Shown: piece by piece, positions 42,831 to 56,023 of the stretch
Layout of the letters: each line of letters starts with the position of its first letter
Position numbering within the stretch: the first letter of the stretch is position 1
From: Candidatus Heimdallarchaeota archaeon
Lineage (GTDB): Archaea; Asgardarchaeota; Heimdallarchaeia; Heimdallarchaeales; Heimdallarchaeaceae
Assembly: GCA_023132955.1 (NCBI GenBank)
Contig: JAGLXK010000282.1
Coordinates: 1 to 57,830 of the forward strand
Reading direction: 5' to 3'
DNA length: 57,830 nucleotides
Translations under genes and position numbers: made by a program
Notes under the pieces: model-generated
Told to the model about the DNA's origin: nothing
The model's database searches: none
The model's input: only the letters and a program-made list of their open reading frames with translations

Positions 42831-43932
42831 TTACTGATAAATCAATTTCATGCTCGAAATATCTGTCTAGATTTTTTACTACTTCTTCTTTTCTTCTGTT
42901 ATACTTTTCTTGATATTTAAGAACCATTTCAATCAGATTTGGTTTGCAATCATGTCCGCAGATTAGATCTCCACCTCTGCAGCCTGCTTCAATCTTATCC
43001 AGTTCATCATCATCTTCAACGAAGTATTTTGAGAACCAATCGAAAATTGTGCATATTTCGGGATTGGCACCTAGTTCTCTTTGCTCCTTAATAGTTGTTC
43101 TTCCTCCTGTAAGAGCATTCATGATTTTCTTCTTAATCGTTTTTGGTTCATCTCTTAGGAAAACGCAAGTTTCCTCAACGGATGAAGACATAGGTCCTCC
43201 TGTTAATCCTTTGAGATATTTTATGTATAAAGACGCTGGAAGTGTGATTTTTCTCTTTCTCGCAACATCTCTTGTCAATCTTATAAATACATCCTGATCC
43301 AATCCAATAGGAACAACTACAGGTAAATCATAATCTGTAGTTGGATGAAGAATATGTGCTGCTTGAATATTTGTATAATGAATAACACCTGTATTTTCCT
43401 CTCCACTTAGCCCAAGTGCTGATCTGACCGCATTAAATGTTTGATTTACAGAAAACGTTAATGCTAGATAATGTATTCTTGGTGTCATACTCGAAATATA
43501 TGCGTTCACATTTTCGGGTTTAAAACCTATAGCAAAGATGTCAATTGCATTTTGTATAGCCAGTTTGTAGGTTTCTTCTAAAGAATTTACTTTACGAAAA
43601 ACATATTTTTCATCGTCTGAAAAGGGTAAGAAGTATTTACATTCATATTTATCTTGTAAATGTCTAATTAAATCGTATAGTATAAGATGACCGAAATGTA
43701 AATCATTAGAGGGCCCCCTACCACTGATTATTGCAAAAGATTTCTTCTGTTCCACCCTATCTAAGATTTTACCGAAATCTCTATGTGCAAATACTACTCC
43801 TCTCCTAAAAAAGAGATTATCTGTGCCTATTCTTGGAAGTATTTTGTCAATCTTAGAAATGCCAAATTCAGAAAGAATTTTCTCATAATCCTCTCTTTTT
43901 TCAATTGCATGGGATTCTATATTCTGATTCAT
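42823..43932 (-). CDS. trpS: Tryptophanyl-tRNA synthetase
   Basis: 369 residues from ATG 43932, which has GAGGTG six bases upstream; the frame to 43992 has no such signal. Class I synthetase of the archaeal/eukaryotic type: GRGPSNDLHFGHLI holds the HIGH-like HFGH, and the KMSKS-like loop is GGPMSSSVEE. VPIGLDQDVFIRLTRDVA is the tRNA/adenylate segment. Operon with Nog1, whose start overlaps its stop. Confidence 0.95.
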   Translation of the reverse strand: MNQNIESHAIEKREDYEKILSEFGISKIDKILPRIGTDNLFFRRGVVFAHRDFGKILDRVEQKKSFAIISGRGPSNDLHFGHLILYDLIRHLQDKYECKYFLPFSDDEKYVFRKVNSLEETYKLAIQNAIDIFAIGFKPENVNAYISSMTPRIHYLALTFSVNQTFNAVRSALGLSGEENTGVIHYTNIQAAHILHPTTDYDLPVVVPIGLDQDVFIRLTRDVARKRKITLPASLYIKYLKGLTGGPMSSSVEETCVFLRDEPKTIKKKIMNALTGGRTTIKEQRELGANPEICTIFDWFSKYFVEDDDELDKIEAGCRGGDLICGHDCKPNLIEMVLKYQEKYNRRKEEVVKNLDRYFEHEIDLSVIE

Positions 43933-44080
43933 TTCTACACCTCTTAAATAAAATGCAATAATTAAAAGCTTGATTATATGGAAGTGGACCATAGTCTACT
44001 GCGCAGTTTTGTGAGTAAAAACCAGTAGAAGCTATTTCCAGTCCAAGTTACCACACTCAATATTTTTTTTGGAAAAATCC

Positions 44081-44088
44081 TTTATAAG
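44081..44088 (+). promoter_or_regulatory. Promoter of the ADP-dependent kinase gene
   Basis: GAAAAATCC followed by TTTATAAG. The start is expected at about 44111 and the ATG is at 44113, so translation is leaderless. Confidence 0.5.
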
Positions 44089-44112
44089 ACTATCGTCTAA
44101 TTAGATACAGCA

Positions 44113-45525
44113 ATGATAAGCTGGCATGACGAGTATTCTAAGACTTTGGAACAAGAATCTAAGAGTTTTATAAAAAAAAGGAATGCAATAATAGGTTTCA
44201 ATGTTAACATTGACAAAATAATTGAAATTACACCAGAGACAATAAGTTTAGCATTACCTGAAGGAGTTGATCTCGAATCGATAGATAAAATGAAATTTCC
44301 TTCTAGAGTTAGTACAATTGAGGATTTCTTGCTTTATTTCTTGGATTCTATGAAGGGTGGAAAGGCTGTAGAAATAGTAATCTCTTCAATGGAAATTGCA
44401 AACTGGATTGAAAATAATTTCGAAATTAAGAATATTCAGATTGGCGGTCAAGCTGGAATAATCGCTAATTTATTCAAGAATATTGATGTTGGAAATGTTT
44501 TGCTTAGTCTACCTACATATGACTCTCAACTAGTTAATTTATTGGAGCCAACACTTCTAACTGTTGTTGAAAAAGCAAATTCATATTCAATTTGCGAAAT
44601 TAAAGAATTAGAATTTACAGAGAATGAACCTATTTCTCATTATATTTTTGAGTTTAAAGCTGGAAATTATGAGGTTAATTCAATAAAATTTGTCTCTCCA
44701 AGAGATAATCGGTTTATTGTTTCCTATGATGAAGTCAATAGTATGGTTAAATTTAGTAAGGGTTTTCATGAATTTAGTCCAAATTTTATCAGTGAATATT
44801 CATTAGCTATAATCTCAGGTTTTCACCTTGTCAATGAACAATTGAGTAGCTATGAGGAAATAATAAATCCCATAATAAAAATGATTGAACAGTGGAAGAA
44901 AGTTAATCCTGATTTATATATTCATCTAGAGATTGCTTCAACTAATAATGCTAAATTAAGAAATTTTGTCAAAAAAAATTTGTTTCCATTAATAAATTCA
45001 ATTGGTGTAAATGAACAAGAACTTATTTTTTTCTCTTCCACAAAGAAGGAACAAGAAGGAGAAAAACTTGATAAAAAAAATACTTCCACAACATTATTTC
45101 AATTTTTGTATGGATTATTTTCCGAGTATCCTCATTTAAGAATACATCTTCATTATCTTGGATATTTCCTTGTATTATCTCCAGTAATAAACAATAAAGA
45201 AGCTAATATGGCTAAAAAGGCTCTCATTTTGTCATCATATTTTGCAGCATTAAAAGCTAAGAAAGGATCTATAGGCTCTTTCCACGAGATACATGATGTT
45301 GAATTAAATTTATCTTCCAAAGGTTATGAGGAGCTAAAAAATCTCCAATTATACTTAGAGTCACAGTTTAATGTAAAAGGAAATTTATTTAAAACAGGTA
45401 TAGTGGAAACAGCTTCTTTTTCTTTAATTGGGATACCTACAATATTGGTAAAAAACTCTCGAAAATTAGTTGGTCTTGGAGATACAATCTCGTCTATAGC
45501 GGTCCTTTTTGGCACAGATTATTAG
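44113..45525 (+). CDS. ADP-dependent glucokinase/phosphofructokinase family protein
   Basis: 470 residues, the usual length. Ribokinase-like fold: GFNVNIDKIIEI near the start, QIGGQAGIIANLF (sugar site) near 112-124, and the catalytic GLGDTISS near 455, where D is the general base. These enzymes phosphorylate glucose or fructose-6-phosphate with ADP in archaeal glycolysis. The sequence alone does not tell which sugar. Single gene, leaderless. Confidence 0.88.
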   Translation: MISWHDEYSKTLEQESKSFIKKRNAIIGFNVNIDKIIEITPETISLALPEGVDLESIDKMKFPSRVSTIEDFLLYFLDSMKGGKAVEIVISSMEIANWIENNFEIKNIQIGGQAGIIANLFKNIDVGNVLLSLPTYDSQLVNLLEPTLLTVVEKANSYSICEIKELEFTENEPISHYIFEFKAGNYEVNSIKFVSPRDNRFIVSYDEVNSMVKFSKGFHEFSPNFISEYSLAIISGFHLVNEQLSSYEEIINPIIKMIEQWKKVNPDLYIHLEIASTNNAKLRNFVKKNLFPLINSIGVNEQELIFFSSTKKEQEGEKLDKKNTSTTLFQFLYGLFSEYPHLRIHLHYLGYFLVLSPVINNKEANMAKKALILSSYFAALKAKKGSIGSFHEIHDVELNLSSKGYEELKNLQLYLESQFNVKGNLFKTGIVETASFSLIGIPTILVKNSRKLVGLGDTISSIAVLFGTDY

Positions 45526-45637
45526 ATGAAGTTATCTAAAGGAATTCTATAATGTTTAAGAATTCTTGTGCTTAAATAACTTCTTACAACTAGAATATTG
45601 ATTACACAGATTGTTCAAGAGAGTGAGTAGATGTCAT

Positions 45638-47032
45638 ATGAGTCCTATCTTTTCTGCTAGTGAAGGAAATGAAACGAATTTGAATCGAAATTATAAAGAC
45701 AATGTTATCTTATTTGAGTTGTCTAGCTTTGAAATGGGAGTAAAGATATCCAATCTAATTAATGAGCTGAACTCAAAGGGACTAATGTATTCAATATGGA
45801 TAGCAAAAAAAAAGCAATATTTGATTGTTTACAATTTTGATCAAGTATCAACAAATAAAGAAAAACTAGAAAAGATGTTGAAACATTTAATGTCAACTTA
45901 CTCACTAAGAATTGAAGAAAATACAGATAATTTCTTTATCTCAGACATTCAAAGAATAGAACAAGATGACAAAGTTTTGACTTTTACTCACAGTGATAAA
46001 TCAAAGCAATACGTACTAGCATGTCAACTGGTTAGCTTAGACTTAGAAGCAGATACAATAGTTAAGAGATTTACACAGTTTACGAAGGATTTAGTTGAAG
46101 CAGAAGCATTTTCTGTCAATATTTCACAATTTGTTTCGAGAGAAAAAAATCAAAGAAATGTTCCATTTCTAGGAATTCTTTTTATTGCAAGAAGTCACGA
46201 TAAGAATTCAATAAAGGGAAAAAAGGCTATTCTTTTAAGATATCTTAAAGCAACTACCGTTAGATTAGATGGACAGCTTCTCTTTGTTTCAAAACGTGAT
46301 ATTGTAAAACATAAAACAAATTTTCAATTCTTTGTCCCATGGATTAAGATTACTGGTTTCATTAAAGATTTGCTGAATATTAACAGATTATTTCCCCCAC
46401 TTAGAATAGAAGTACATCATACAGTATCCAAAAATGAAATAATAGAACAAAGAAAGGAAAGTGTGAAACAAATCCAGATTCCAGAACAAAAACCAAATAA
46501 AGTAGTTTCTCTTCCCTTCCCAAATTCTAAGAAACCATACCAGAGTATTCGTAGTAGGAATCTTGAAACACCAAAAATCATTAGCTCAGAACCGATACCC
46601 AAAAAAGAGGTAGAGAAATATGCCCCAAGTAGAATCGATGATCTTACAATACCTGTTCCAAGAACAGTGAATCCAGTTTTTGATGCTGAATATTTGAAAG
46701 TTAGAATCAGTAAAATTTTCAAGGAATTTGAGTTCAAAGAATCTTTGATATTTGAAGAAAACTTTGATTTAGTATTGCGAAAAGGTTCTTCGTATGTTTT
46801 TGTGAAGTTTTTCAAAGATATAATGACCCAAGACCATGCTTACAGGATAATTGAAAATTTGAGTTCTATTGCAGGTTTGAGAAACCATTTTCTCTGTATA
46901 GCCGTGGCAGATGTCATAGATGATATCTCAAAAAAACTACTAAATGAATATAATATCCTTCACTTAACAGTTACTGATGTTCTAGTTAAAGACAAACTGA
47001 AAGCAAAAATTTATGGAACAATACTAGCATAA
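45638..47032 (+). CDS. Uncharacterised protein with possible nuclease-like C-terminal domain
   Basis: 464 residues from ATG 45638; TTG 45611 and GTG 45623 are upstream alternatives. An N-terminal mixed alpha/beta region (15-260), a proline-rich linker (about 275-340: PEQKPNKVVSLPFPNSKKP), then a C-terminal domain (345-464). The domain has the sheet pattern SLIFEENFDLVLRKGSSYVFVKFFKD followed by HFLCIAVADVIDD. That pattern resembles PD-(D/E)XK or Mrr-like folds, but a full catalytic set is not clear. No family recognised. Confidence 0.6.
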   Translation: MSPIFSASEGNETNLNRNYKDNVILFELSSFEMGVKISNLINELNSKGLMYSIWIAKKKQYLIVYNFDQVSTNKEKLEKMLKHLMSTYSLRIEENTDNFFISDIQRIEQDDKVLTFTHSDKSKQYVLACQLVSLDLEADTIVKRFTQFTKDLVEAEAFSVNISQFVSREKNQRNVPFLGILFIARSHDKNSIKGKKAILLRYLKATTVRLDGQLLFVSKRDIVKHKTNFQFFVPWIKITGFIKDLLNINRLFPPLRIEVHHTVSKNEIIEQRKESVKQIQIPEQKPNKVVSLPFPNSKKPYQSIRSRNLETPKIISSEPIPKKEVEKYAPSRIDDLTIPVPRTVNPVFDAEYLKVRISKIFKEFEFKESLIFEENFDLVLRKGSSYVFVKFFKDIMTQDHAYRIIENLSSIAGLRNHFLCIAVADVIDDISKKLLNEYNILHLTVTDVLVKDKLKAKIYGTILA

Positions 47033-47193
47033 TACAAGATTTCATGATTTTAACTTCATAGAATCATAAGACAAAACGGTCTGATATGATGTTAGAAAAC
47101 AAACATAATTTTTTTTCATAATTTGTTTGAAGAATTCGATAAAAAGCTTCAGTATTACAGAAGCTTTTCAGTTGTACGATAAAGGTTATAATT

Positions 47194-47586
47194 ATGGGGG
47201 ACCCCAACAAAAAGATTTCTTCTTATATAGCAAGTTTTGTAGAAAGGTTTTTTCCGAAACATGAAGAATCAATCCATAGTGGCTTATTTCTGATATCTAA
47301 TGAAGATGAGACATTGAAAATAGTAGACTGGTACTTTAACGGATATTCAGTTATTTCTGAAACAGTTTCATCTCATATACAAGATTTATGTAAAAATAAA
47401 ACTGTTAGATTTACAAATGATGGAATGTATGCATTAGCCGAAGATTCGGACAAAATACCTAATAATGATCTAAATGAAGTAACAAAACATCTAGAAAATG
47501 CTTTAGCGGAATATGATTCTGGAATGCAAATTGTGAAAGATGCACAAAAGCTGTTCTCAACAAAAAATATTGGAATTGGTTATTGA
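47194..47586 (+). CDS. Uncharacterised small protein (130 aa)
   Basis: ATG 47194 after AAAGGTTATAATT. A helical N terminus (YIASFVERFFPKHEE), a beta region (SGLFLISNEDETLKIVDWYFNGYSVISETV), then a helical C-terminal half. No membrane segment, cysteine pair or known motif. Predicted cytosolic. It converges with the HD hydrolase gene, leaving six bases between them. Confidence 0.65.
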   Translation: MGDPNKKISSYIASFVERFFPKHEESIHSGLFLISNEDETLKIVDWYFNGYSVISETVSSHIQDLCKNKTVRFTNDGMYALAEDSDKIPNNDLNEVTKHLENALAEYDSGMQIVKDAQKLFSTKNIGIGY

Positions 47587-47592
47587 AATTAG

Positions 47593-48969
47593 TTAATATG
47601 AAGTCAATGAAACATCTTTGTCTTTAGCTAATGTTTTAGGTCTTATTTTCTTCCAGATTTTCTTAATTGTTTCAGCATCATTTGGGTGAGCATAAACTCT
47701 TACAAGTGTAAAAAGAGACCTATAGGCTCTTGGACCAGCGAAAGTTGTAATATAGGAGGTTGTGTTCAAAGCCTCATTAAGTGTGAATGATTTTGAGCCA
47801 GGACGAATTTTCTCATAAGGATCATAAATATAGATATTTGATGCTTGAAATTCTTGTTCATTAATTGTTGATAGTTTGTAAGTAGAATCAATTTTCATAT
47901 CAAATTCCAAAGAAATGTTCTTTTCTTCTGTGTGGCTTTTGATTTTCTTGATGAATGATTCTTGAGAAGTTATATTGCATAAATCTTCAACACTAACACC
48001 TAAATTCTCAGCTGTTGATTCATCAATAATCTTTTCCCAAACAGCTTTATAGAGCCTACGATCAAACAAATCTTTAACAAGTGATTTTGCTTTTGCAAGC
48101 TTCTCTGAATCTTTTGAGAATATTTCACCAACAAGAGTATATTCGTTTAAGTAGGTATATGCCGCCAAATCATTTGTTCGTTCTATGAGATTCAATGGTT
48201 CACAAGCTTCTCTTAACATTTCATGAATCGTTATATCTGCTGCTCTAGCAGTTTTGTGGAAATACACATTTTTGTATTCGAAAAATCTTCCAATGAGGGA
48301 TGAATAGATGTCATCTAAACATTTCCAATTATAGTGAATTGCATCTTTACTGAGGTGTTTTTGAATCGTTGTATTGTTAATAATTCGATTAACAGCTATT
48401 ATACCAAAATGCAATGTACCTGCAAAGAAAGAATCTCTGAGCATAAAATCCAATCTATCTGCACCAAGTGCTCCTTGAATCAGGGGGTGCATAATATAAC
48501 TTTCTCCATCCCAGACTTTCATGAGTTCTTCCGGGGCGATAAATTCTTCAATAAGGGGCTTTAGAAACTCAGAGTTAACCATTTTGTCTCGATGGACATC
48601 ATGTCCATGAGGTGCGTTTGGATATACTCTTTTAAAGACAACATCATCATATGTGTGGCTAAACGGACCATGACCTATGTCATGTAAGAGTCCTGCTAAA
48701 CGTGCTAGTTGAGTTTTTTCCACTACATCGTCATCTTCTCTAAAAACTTCTTCAGCATATTTACCTGCTAAGTGCATGACACCAACACTATGGGTAAATC
48801 TGGAATGTATAGCTGAAGGATAAACTTGTCTAACACCTGATAATTGGCTGATCCATCTTAATCTTTGAAAGATGGGAGTGTCTATAATTTTATTCTCGAT
48901 TTCTGTCATACGTACTTCATCGTATATAGGATCTCGAATTGTACGTGTAAAATTCAGCACCTTTGTCAT
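47593..48969 (-). CDS. HD-domain phosphohydrolase (SAMHD1/dGTPase-like)
   Basis: 458 residues. The N-terminal pattern RDPIYDEVRMTEIENKIIDTPIFQRLRWISQLSGVRQVYPSAIHSRFTHSVGV is followed by the HD core: H60, H96-D97 in LLHDIGHGPFSHT, and the later D in LGADRLDFMLRDS. This order is that of the dNTPase/SAMHD1 family, which hydrolyses dNTPs. The substrate is not determinable from the sequence. Single gene upstream of tRNA-Ala. Confidence 0.9.
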   Translation of the reverse strand: MTKVLNFTRTIRDPIYDEVRMTEIENKIIDTPIFQRLRWISQLSGVRQVYPSAIHSRFTHSVGVMHLAGKYAEEVFREDDDVVEKTQLARLAGLLHDIGHGPFSHTYDDVVFKRVYPNAPHGHDVHRDKMVNSEFLKPLIEEFIAPEELMKVWDGESYIMHPLIQGALGADRLDFMLRDSFFAGTLHFGIIAVNRIINNTTIQKHLSKDAIHYNWKCLDDIYSSLIGRFFEYKNVYFHKTARAADITIHEMLREACEPLNLIERTNDLAAYTYLNEYTLVGEIFSKDSEKLAKAKSLVKDLFDRRLYKAVWEKIIDESTAENLGVSVEDLCNITSQESFIKKIKSHTEEKNISLEFDMKIDSTYKLSTINEQEFQASNIYIYDPYEKIRPGSKSFTLNEALNTTSYITTFAGPRAYRSLFTLVRVYAHPNDAETIKKIWKKIRPKTLAKDKDVSLTSY

Positions 48970-49131
48970 AGGAATTCCTCAATATACTTATTGCTTAATT
49001 AATATTACAACCTTTTAATCTTTTTGCTTATTAATAGAATAGCGACAAAATTCGATTAGGCGCCTTTAGGAACAATATTCGGTTAACTCAAACCATAAAA
49101 TACCTGTTTAGATTATAGAATCTAAACTTGC

Positions 49132-49208
49132 TGGTGGACCGACCGGGATTTGAACCCGAGGCTACTTCATTGCGAACGAAGCGATCTACCAGGCTGATCT
49201 ATCGGCCC
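49132..49208 (-). tRNA. tRNA-Ala (CGC)
   Basis: Acceptor GGGCCGA/TCGGTCC with the G3-U70 pair that marks alanine tRNAs, anticodon stem CTTCG/TGAAG with loop TTCGCAA (anticodon CGC), discriminator A. CCA is encoded at 49132-49134. Confidence 0.97.
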
Positions 49209-49314
49209 GAATGTTATATCATCCTTTGTAACAATTAATAAATTTTAGTTTAGAAAGAGAATTCTGAAATTGAAGTTTTTCAAAAAAGGATTGATTAGGA
49301 AAAATAATAATATT

Positions 49315-49728
49315 CTATCCAGAACTCTTTATTCGCATGATTTTGCTTTTTCCAATTGCTTTCCAGTATTCAACTTCAGCTCCTTCCTTAATTTGAGCCT
49401 TCATCTCTTCTTCACTTGGTAGCGCAGTTTCAAATGTTTCATAAGTTTCAAGATCCATCATTTGTGCACTGTCGCCACCAACGGATATGACTTGAGCATT
49501 TCTTTTATCAATGATTGGAGATTGTAGCTTTAAGTCACCTGGAATAGAAATTTCTGTTTTACTTCCTGTAAATATATTTTCTATTTTCATTCTACATTTT
49601 GTGTGACCATGTTTGCCACTTTTTGATTTTTCAATTGAACGAACGAGAAAAACTTCATCGTTTTGAATAATATGATTTCCTTCCTTAATTTGGCTAGCTC
49701 TAACTGGTGTAATATCATATTCAGACAT
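49315..49728 (-). CDS. eif5a: Translation factor aIF5A
   Basis: 137 residues. SGKHGHTK contains K39, the lysine converted to (deoxy)hypusine, in the conserved loop. The N-terminal SH3-like and C-terminal OB domains (from about 72) are complete. It rescues ribosomes stalled at polyproline and helps termination. The ribosome site AGGGGATC precedes the ATG. It follows uS12 on the same strand after about 170 bases. Confidence 0.96.
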   Translation of the reverse strand: MSEYDITPVRASQIKEGNHIIQNDEVFLVRSIEKSKSGKHGHTKCRMKIENIFTGSKTEISIPGDLKLQSPIIDKRNAQVISVGGDSAQMMDLETYETFETALPSEEEMKAQIKEGAEVEYWKAIGKSKIMRIKSSG

Positions 49729-49879
49729 TTTTTGATCCCCTTTGAAAATTCTTTTCTTTTTTACTTACAAGCTCAATTGATATAATATATTTAAAGGATT
49801 TTGGTCATCATTTTCAAACTATCTTATACAGAAATGTAAACTAATAGAATCAGTTATGAGTTAATTTAAAAGTAGAAGA

Positions 49880-49895
49880 GATGGATTTATCCATC
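49880..49895 (-). terminator. Hairpin downstream of uS12
   Basis: GATGGAT and ATCCATC form a seven-base stem with a two-base loop just after the uS12 stop (minus strand), followed by a TTTTAAATTAA tract. It may protect or terminate the transcript. Confidence 0.3.
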
Positions 49896-49902
49896 AAAAG
49901 AA

Positions 49903-50346
49903 CTATCTTTGAGGTTTGGGCTTCTTACCAATAACAATTTGCTTGATAGCAACTCCATTAATATGAGTAACCTGCCATTTAACACCAGGAATGTCTCCCA
50001 TTGCTCCTTTCTGAGCTCCTCCAATACTACAAACAATTACTTCATCATGTTCATCTACATATAAGAGCCCACCGTCATGAGGAACAAAAGCACCCACTTG
50101 CTTTCCATTCTTAGCAAGTCTAACTCTTACACATTTTCTTAAAGCTGAGTTTGGTTGTTTACTTTCTACACCATATTTCTCAACAACAATGCCTCTTGCC
50201 GCTGGACTACCTTCAAGTGGATCTGTTTTTTTATCTAATCTTAACATTCTTCGCTTGTACTGCATATCCTTCCATCTGAATTTTTTTCTTTTGTTTTTCA
50301 GTTTTCTTGCAGCGAATTCGCCTTTCGGACTTTTGGATCCTGTCAT
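49903..50346 (-). CDS. rps12: Ribosomal protein uS12
   Basis: 147 residues. [32 protein letters not shown] is the decoding-centre signature, and the length fits archaeal uS12. It lies 145 bases after RNA polymerase A''. eL30 and NusA, which usually sit between A'' and uS12, are missing, and uS7 does not follow. Confidence 0.97.
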   Translation of the reverse strand: MTGSKSPKGEFAARKLKNKRKKFRWKDMQYKRRMLRLDKKTDPLEGSPAARGIVVEKYGVESKQPNSALRKCVRVRLAKNGKQVGAFVPHDGGLLYVDEHDEVIVCSIGGAQKGAMGDIPGVKWQVTHINGVAIKQIVIGKKPKPQR

Positions 50347-50491
50347 AATATCACATTTTTGCTTAATAGTTCAAACATTAACCATTAGTTAAAGTTCCCT
50401 CATAAGATTTTAATAAAAACTTTCTGTTCACTTACTTTTAACTTGTTTTAACTTGAATAAAAGAAAAAAGTAGAGATACAATAAAGTTTGA

Positions 50492-54453
<3,962 letters not shown>

Positions 54454-54489
54454 TATTTTTTTCTCCCAAAAACGTAGAATCTCTACACT

Positions 54490-54501
54490 AGTCACGTGAC
54501 T
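54490..54501. promoter_or_regulatory. 12-base palindrome between rpoA1 and folD
   Basis: AGTCACGTGACT is a perfect palindrome 37 bases upstream of the rpoA1 start in the divergent promoter region. It looks like an operator site for a dimeric regulator. No second copy was noticed. Confidence 0.35.
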
Positions 54502-54679
54502 TTACAACAAGGCTTTTAGTATTTGATAAAAACTTATTGATTCCAAACCAGTTACAAAGCTAAGATTCTGTTCTAGGTGCGTTTGGTCATTTGAAAAGGA
54601 AATCTGTAAATCCTCATAATTTATTAGGAGCTTAAAAAACTATTAATCAAGAACATGAAAATATAGTATAGTGATATTC

Positions 54680-55606
54680 ATGATAATTGATGGAAGAAAG
54701 TTTTCACAAGAGTATACAGATAAAGTACTCAAACCTCGTTGTGAAGTTATCAAAGGAAAATACAATAAAACACCAAAATTATCTACCATACTTGTGGGTA
54801 AAGATCCTGCTTCAGAGTCTTATCGTAGAATAAGAGAGAAGTTTTTTGCAAATCTTTGTGTTAAATCTGATGTTCTTCAGCTTCCTGAAGAAACAACAGA
54901 GGAGGAACTTTTAGAAATAATTGATAAACAAAATAATGATGATAGTATCAATGGAATACTTGTTCAATTGCCTTTACCTAAACATATGGATGAAGATAAA
55001 GTCATAGAAAGTATCTCTCTAAATAAAGACATTGAAGGTTTATCTCCTGGCAATGTTCATGCTTGGACAAAATCTAGCCCTAATTTAATTCCTGCAACAG
55101 CTTTAGGTGTTCTTGCGTTATTGAAACACTATAAAATACCATTACACGGAAAACATGCTGTAGTTGTTGGAAGAAGTATGATAGTTGGAAAACCGGTAGC
55201 TCACCTTCTTTTACGAGAACATGCAACTGTAACAATATGTCATTCAAGATCAAAACCACTTGAGAAATATACTCGTGAGGCAGATATTCTTGTTGCAGCT
55301 GTAGGTCGCCCCCATCTTATTCGAAAAGGTATGGTGAAAGAAGATGTTGTGCTTATAGATGTAGGCGTTAACTTCGAGGATGGCAAACTGATGGGAGATG
55401 TAGACTTTGACGACTTAAAAGATGATGTCGCTTATATTTCCCCTGTTCCGGGTGGAAGTGGACCAGCTACCGTTTGTATGCTAGCAAGCAACCTGCTTTT
55501 AGCTTTTGAGCTCAAACAAGCAAAAGATGACCTTAATCTTCAGAAATGTATTCGAGAGTATTATGCAGACTATGAAGCAAAAGGAGACAAAAACCCTTGT
55601 ATCTAG
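54680..55606 (+). CDS. folD: Methylene-tetrahydrofolate dehydrogenase/cyclohydrolase family (FolD), altered cyclohydrolase site
   Basis: 308 residues from ATG 54680; a GTG at 54671 belongs to the ribosome site. It interconverts methylene-, methenyl- and formyl-tetrahydrofolate with NADP. The dehydrogenase part is intact: GILVQLPLP (Q96) and GRSMIVGKPVAHLLL around 164-178. The cyclohydrolase residues are not. Where E. coli FolD has Y50-K54-Q98-D121, this protein has Y48-R52-Q96-E119, all shifted by two. K-to-R at the essential lysine predicts weak or absent cyclohydrolase activity. Convergent with glyA nearby, so both serve one-carbon metabolism. Confidence 0.92.
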   Translation: MIIDGRKFSQEYTDKVLKPRCEVIKGKYNKTPKLSTILVGKDPASESYRRIREKFFANLCVKSDVLQLPEETTEEELLEIIDKQNNDDSINGILVQLPLPKHMDEDKVIESISLNKDIEGLSPGNVHAWTKSSPNLIPATALGVLALLKHYKIPLHGKHAVVVGRSMIVGKPVAHLLLREHATVTICHSRSKPLEKYTREADILVAAVGRPHLIRKGMVKEDVVLIDVGVNFEDGKLMGDVDFDDLKDDVAYISPVPGGSGPATVCMLASNLLLAFELKQAKDDLNLQKCIREYYADYEAKGDKNPCI

Positions 55607-55624
55607 TTCAAGAAAACTATTTAG

Positions 55625-55996
55625 ATGATGATAATCAACCCTATAACAATGACAAAGCCTACACTCTGTACCATGATTGAAATAGATGGGCAACAATATC
55701 AAATAACTGCAGTTTTTTTGGAAAATGCAGTTTCAATATTTATATACGAGGAAACTCCAAGGCTTGGAACCTTAGCAATATCAGTACCAGGTACTGACAT
55801 TATGCAAGCATCAACTCTTTATGTTACTGGTTCATCAGATACACATTTTGTAAGAATGTTGGGAGAAAGGTTTGCTTCTCGGACTCAGAAATTGATTTTG
55901 TTATCTCTAAGTCTGAAAGAAGCATCAAATGAACTTATTTTGAAAATAATGCAGCAAACAGAAAAGATTCTTTTTGAAGAAAAAGATAAAAAATAG
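55625..55996 (+). CDS. PAC3/PAC4-like protein (proteasome assembly chaperone candidate)
   Basis: 123 residues from ATG 55625; ATG codons at residues 9 and 17 are alternatives. The region from about 17 to 115 follows the compact alpha/beta plan of the eukaryotic chaperones PSMG3/PSMG4. LENAVSIFIYEETPRLGTLAISV parallels LTDSLFLWVGATPHLRNLAVAM, and STLYVTGSSDTHFVRMLGERFASRTQKLILLSLSL parallels a PSMG4 stretch ending QRLARKTNKQVFVSYNL. This is my own visual alignment. A PAC2-family gene is at 40869. It follows folD by 18 bases. Confidence 0.5.
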   Translation: MMIINPITMTKPTLCTMIEIDGQQYQITAVFLENAVSIFIYEETPRLGTLAISVPGTDIMQASTLYVTGSSDTHFVRMLGERFASRTQKLILLSLSLKEASNELILKIMQQTEKILFEEKDKK

Positions 55997-56023
55997 TAAA
56001 GGGAAGATATTCCTTTTTTGAAA

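Noticed and set aside
47100-47140. Short frame starting ATGATG before the 130-residue gene
   Set aside because: It shares only the double ATG with the microproteins; the YDP and PPxWxP patterns are absent.
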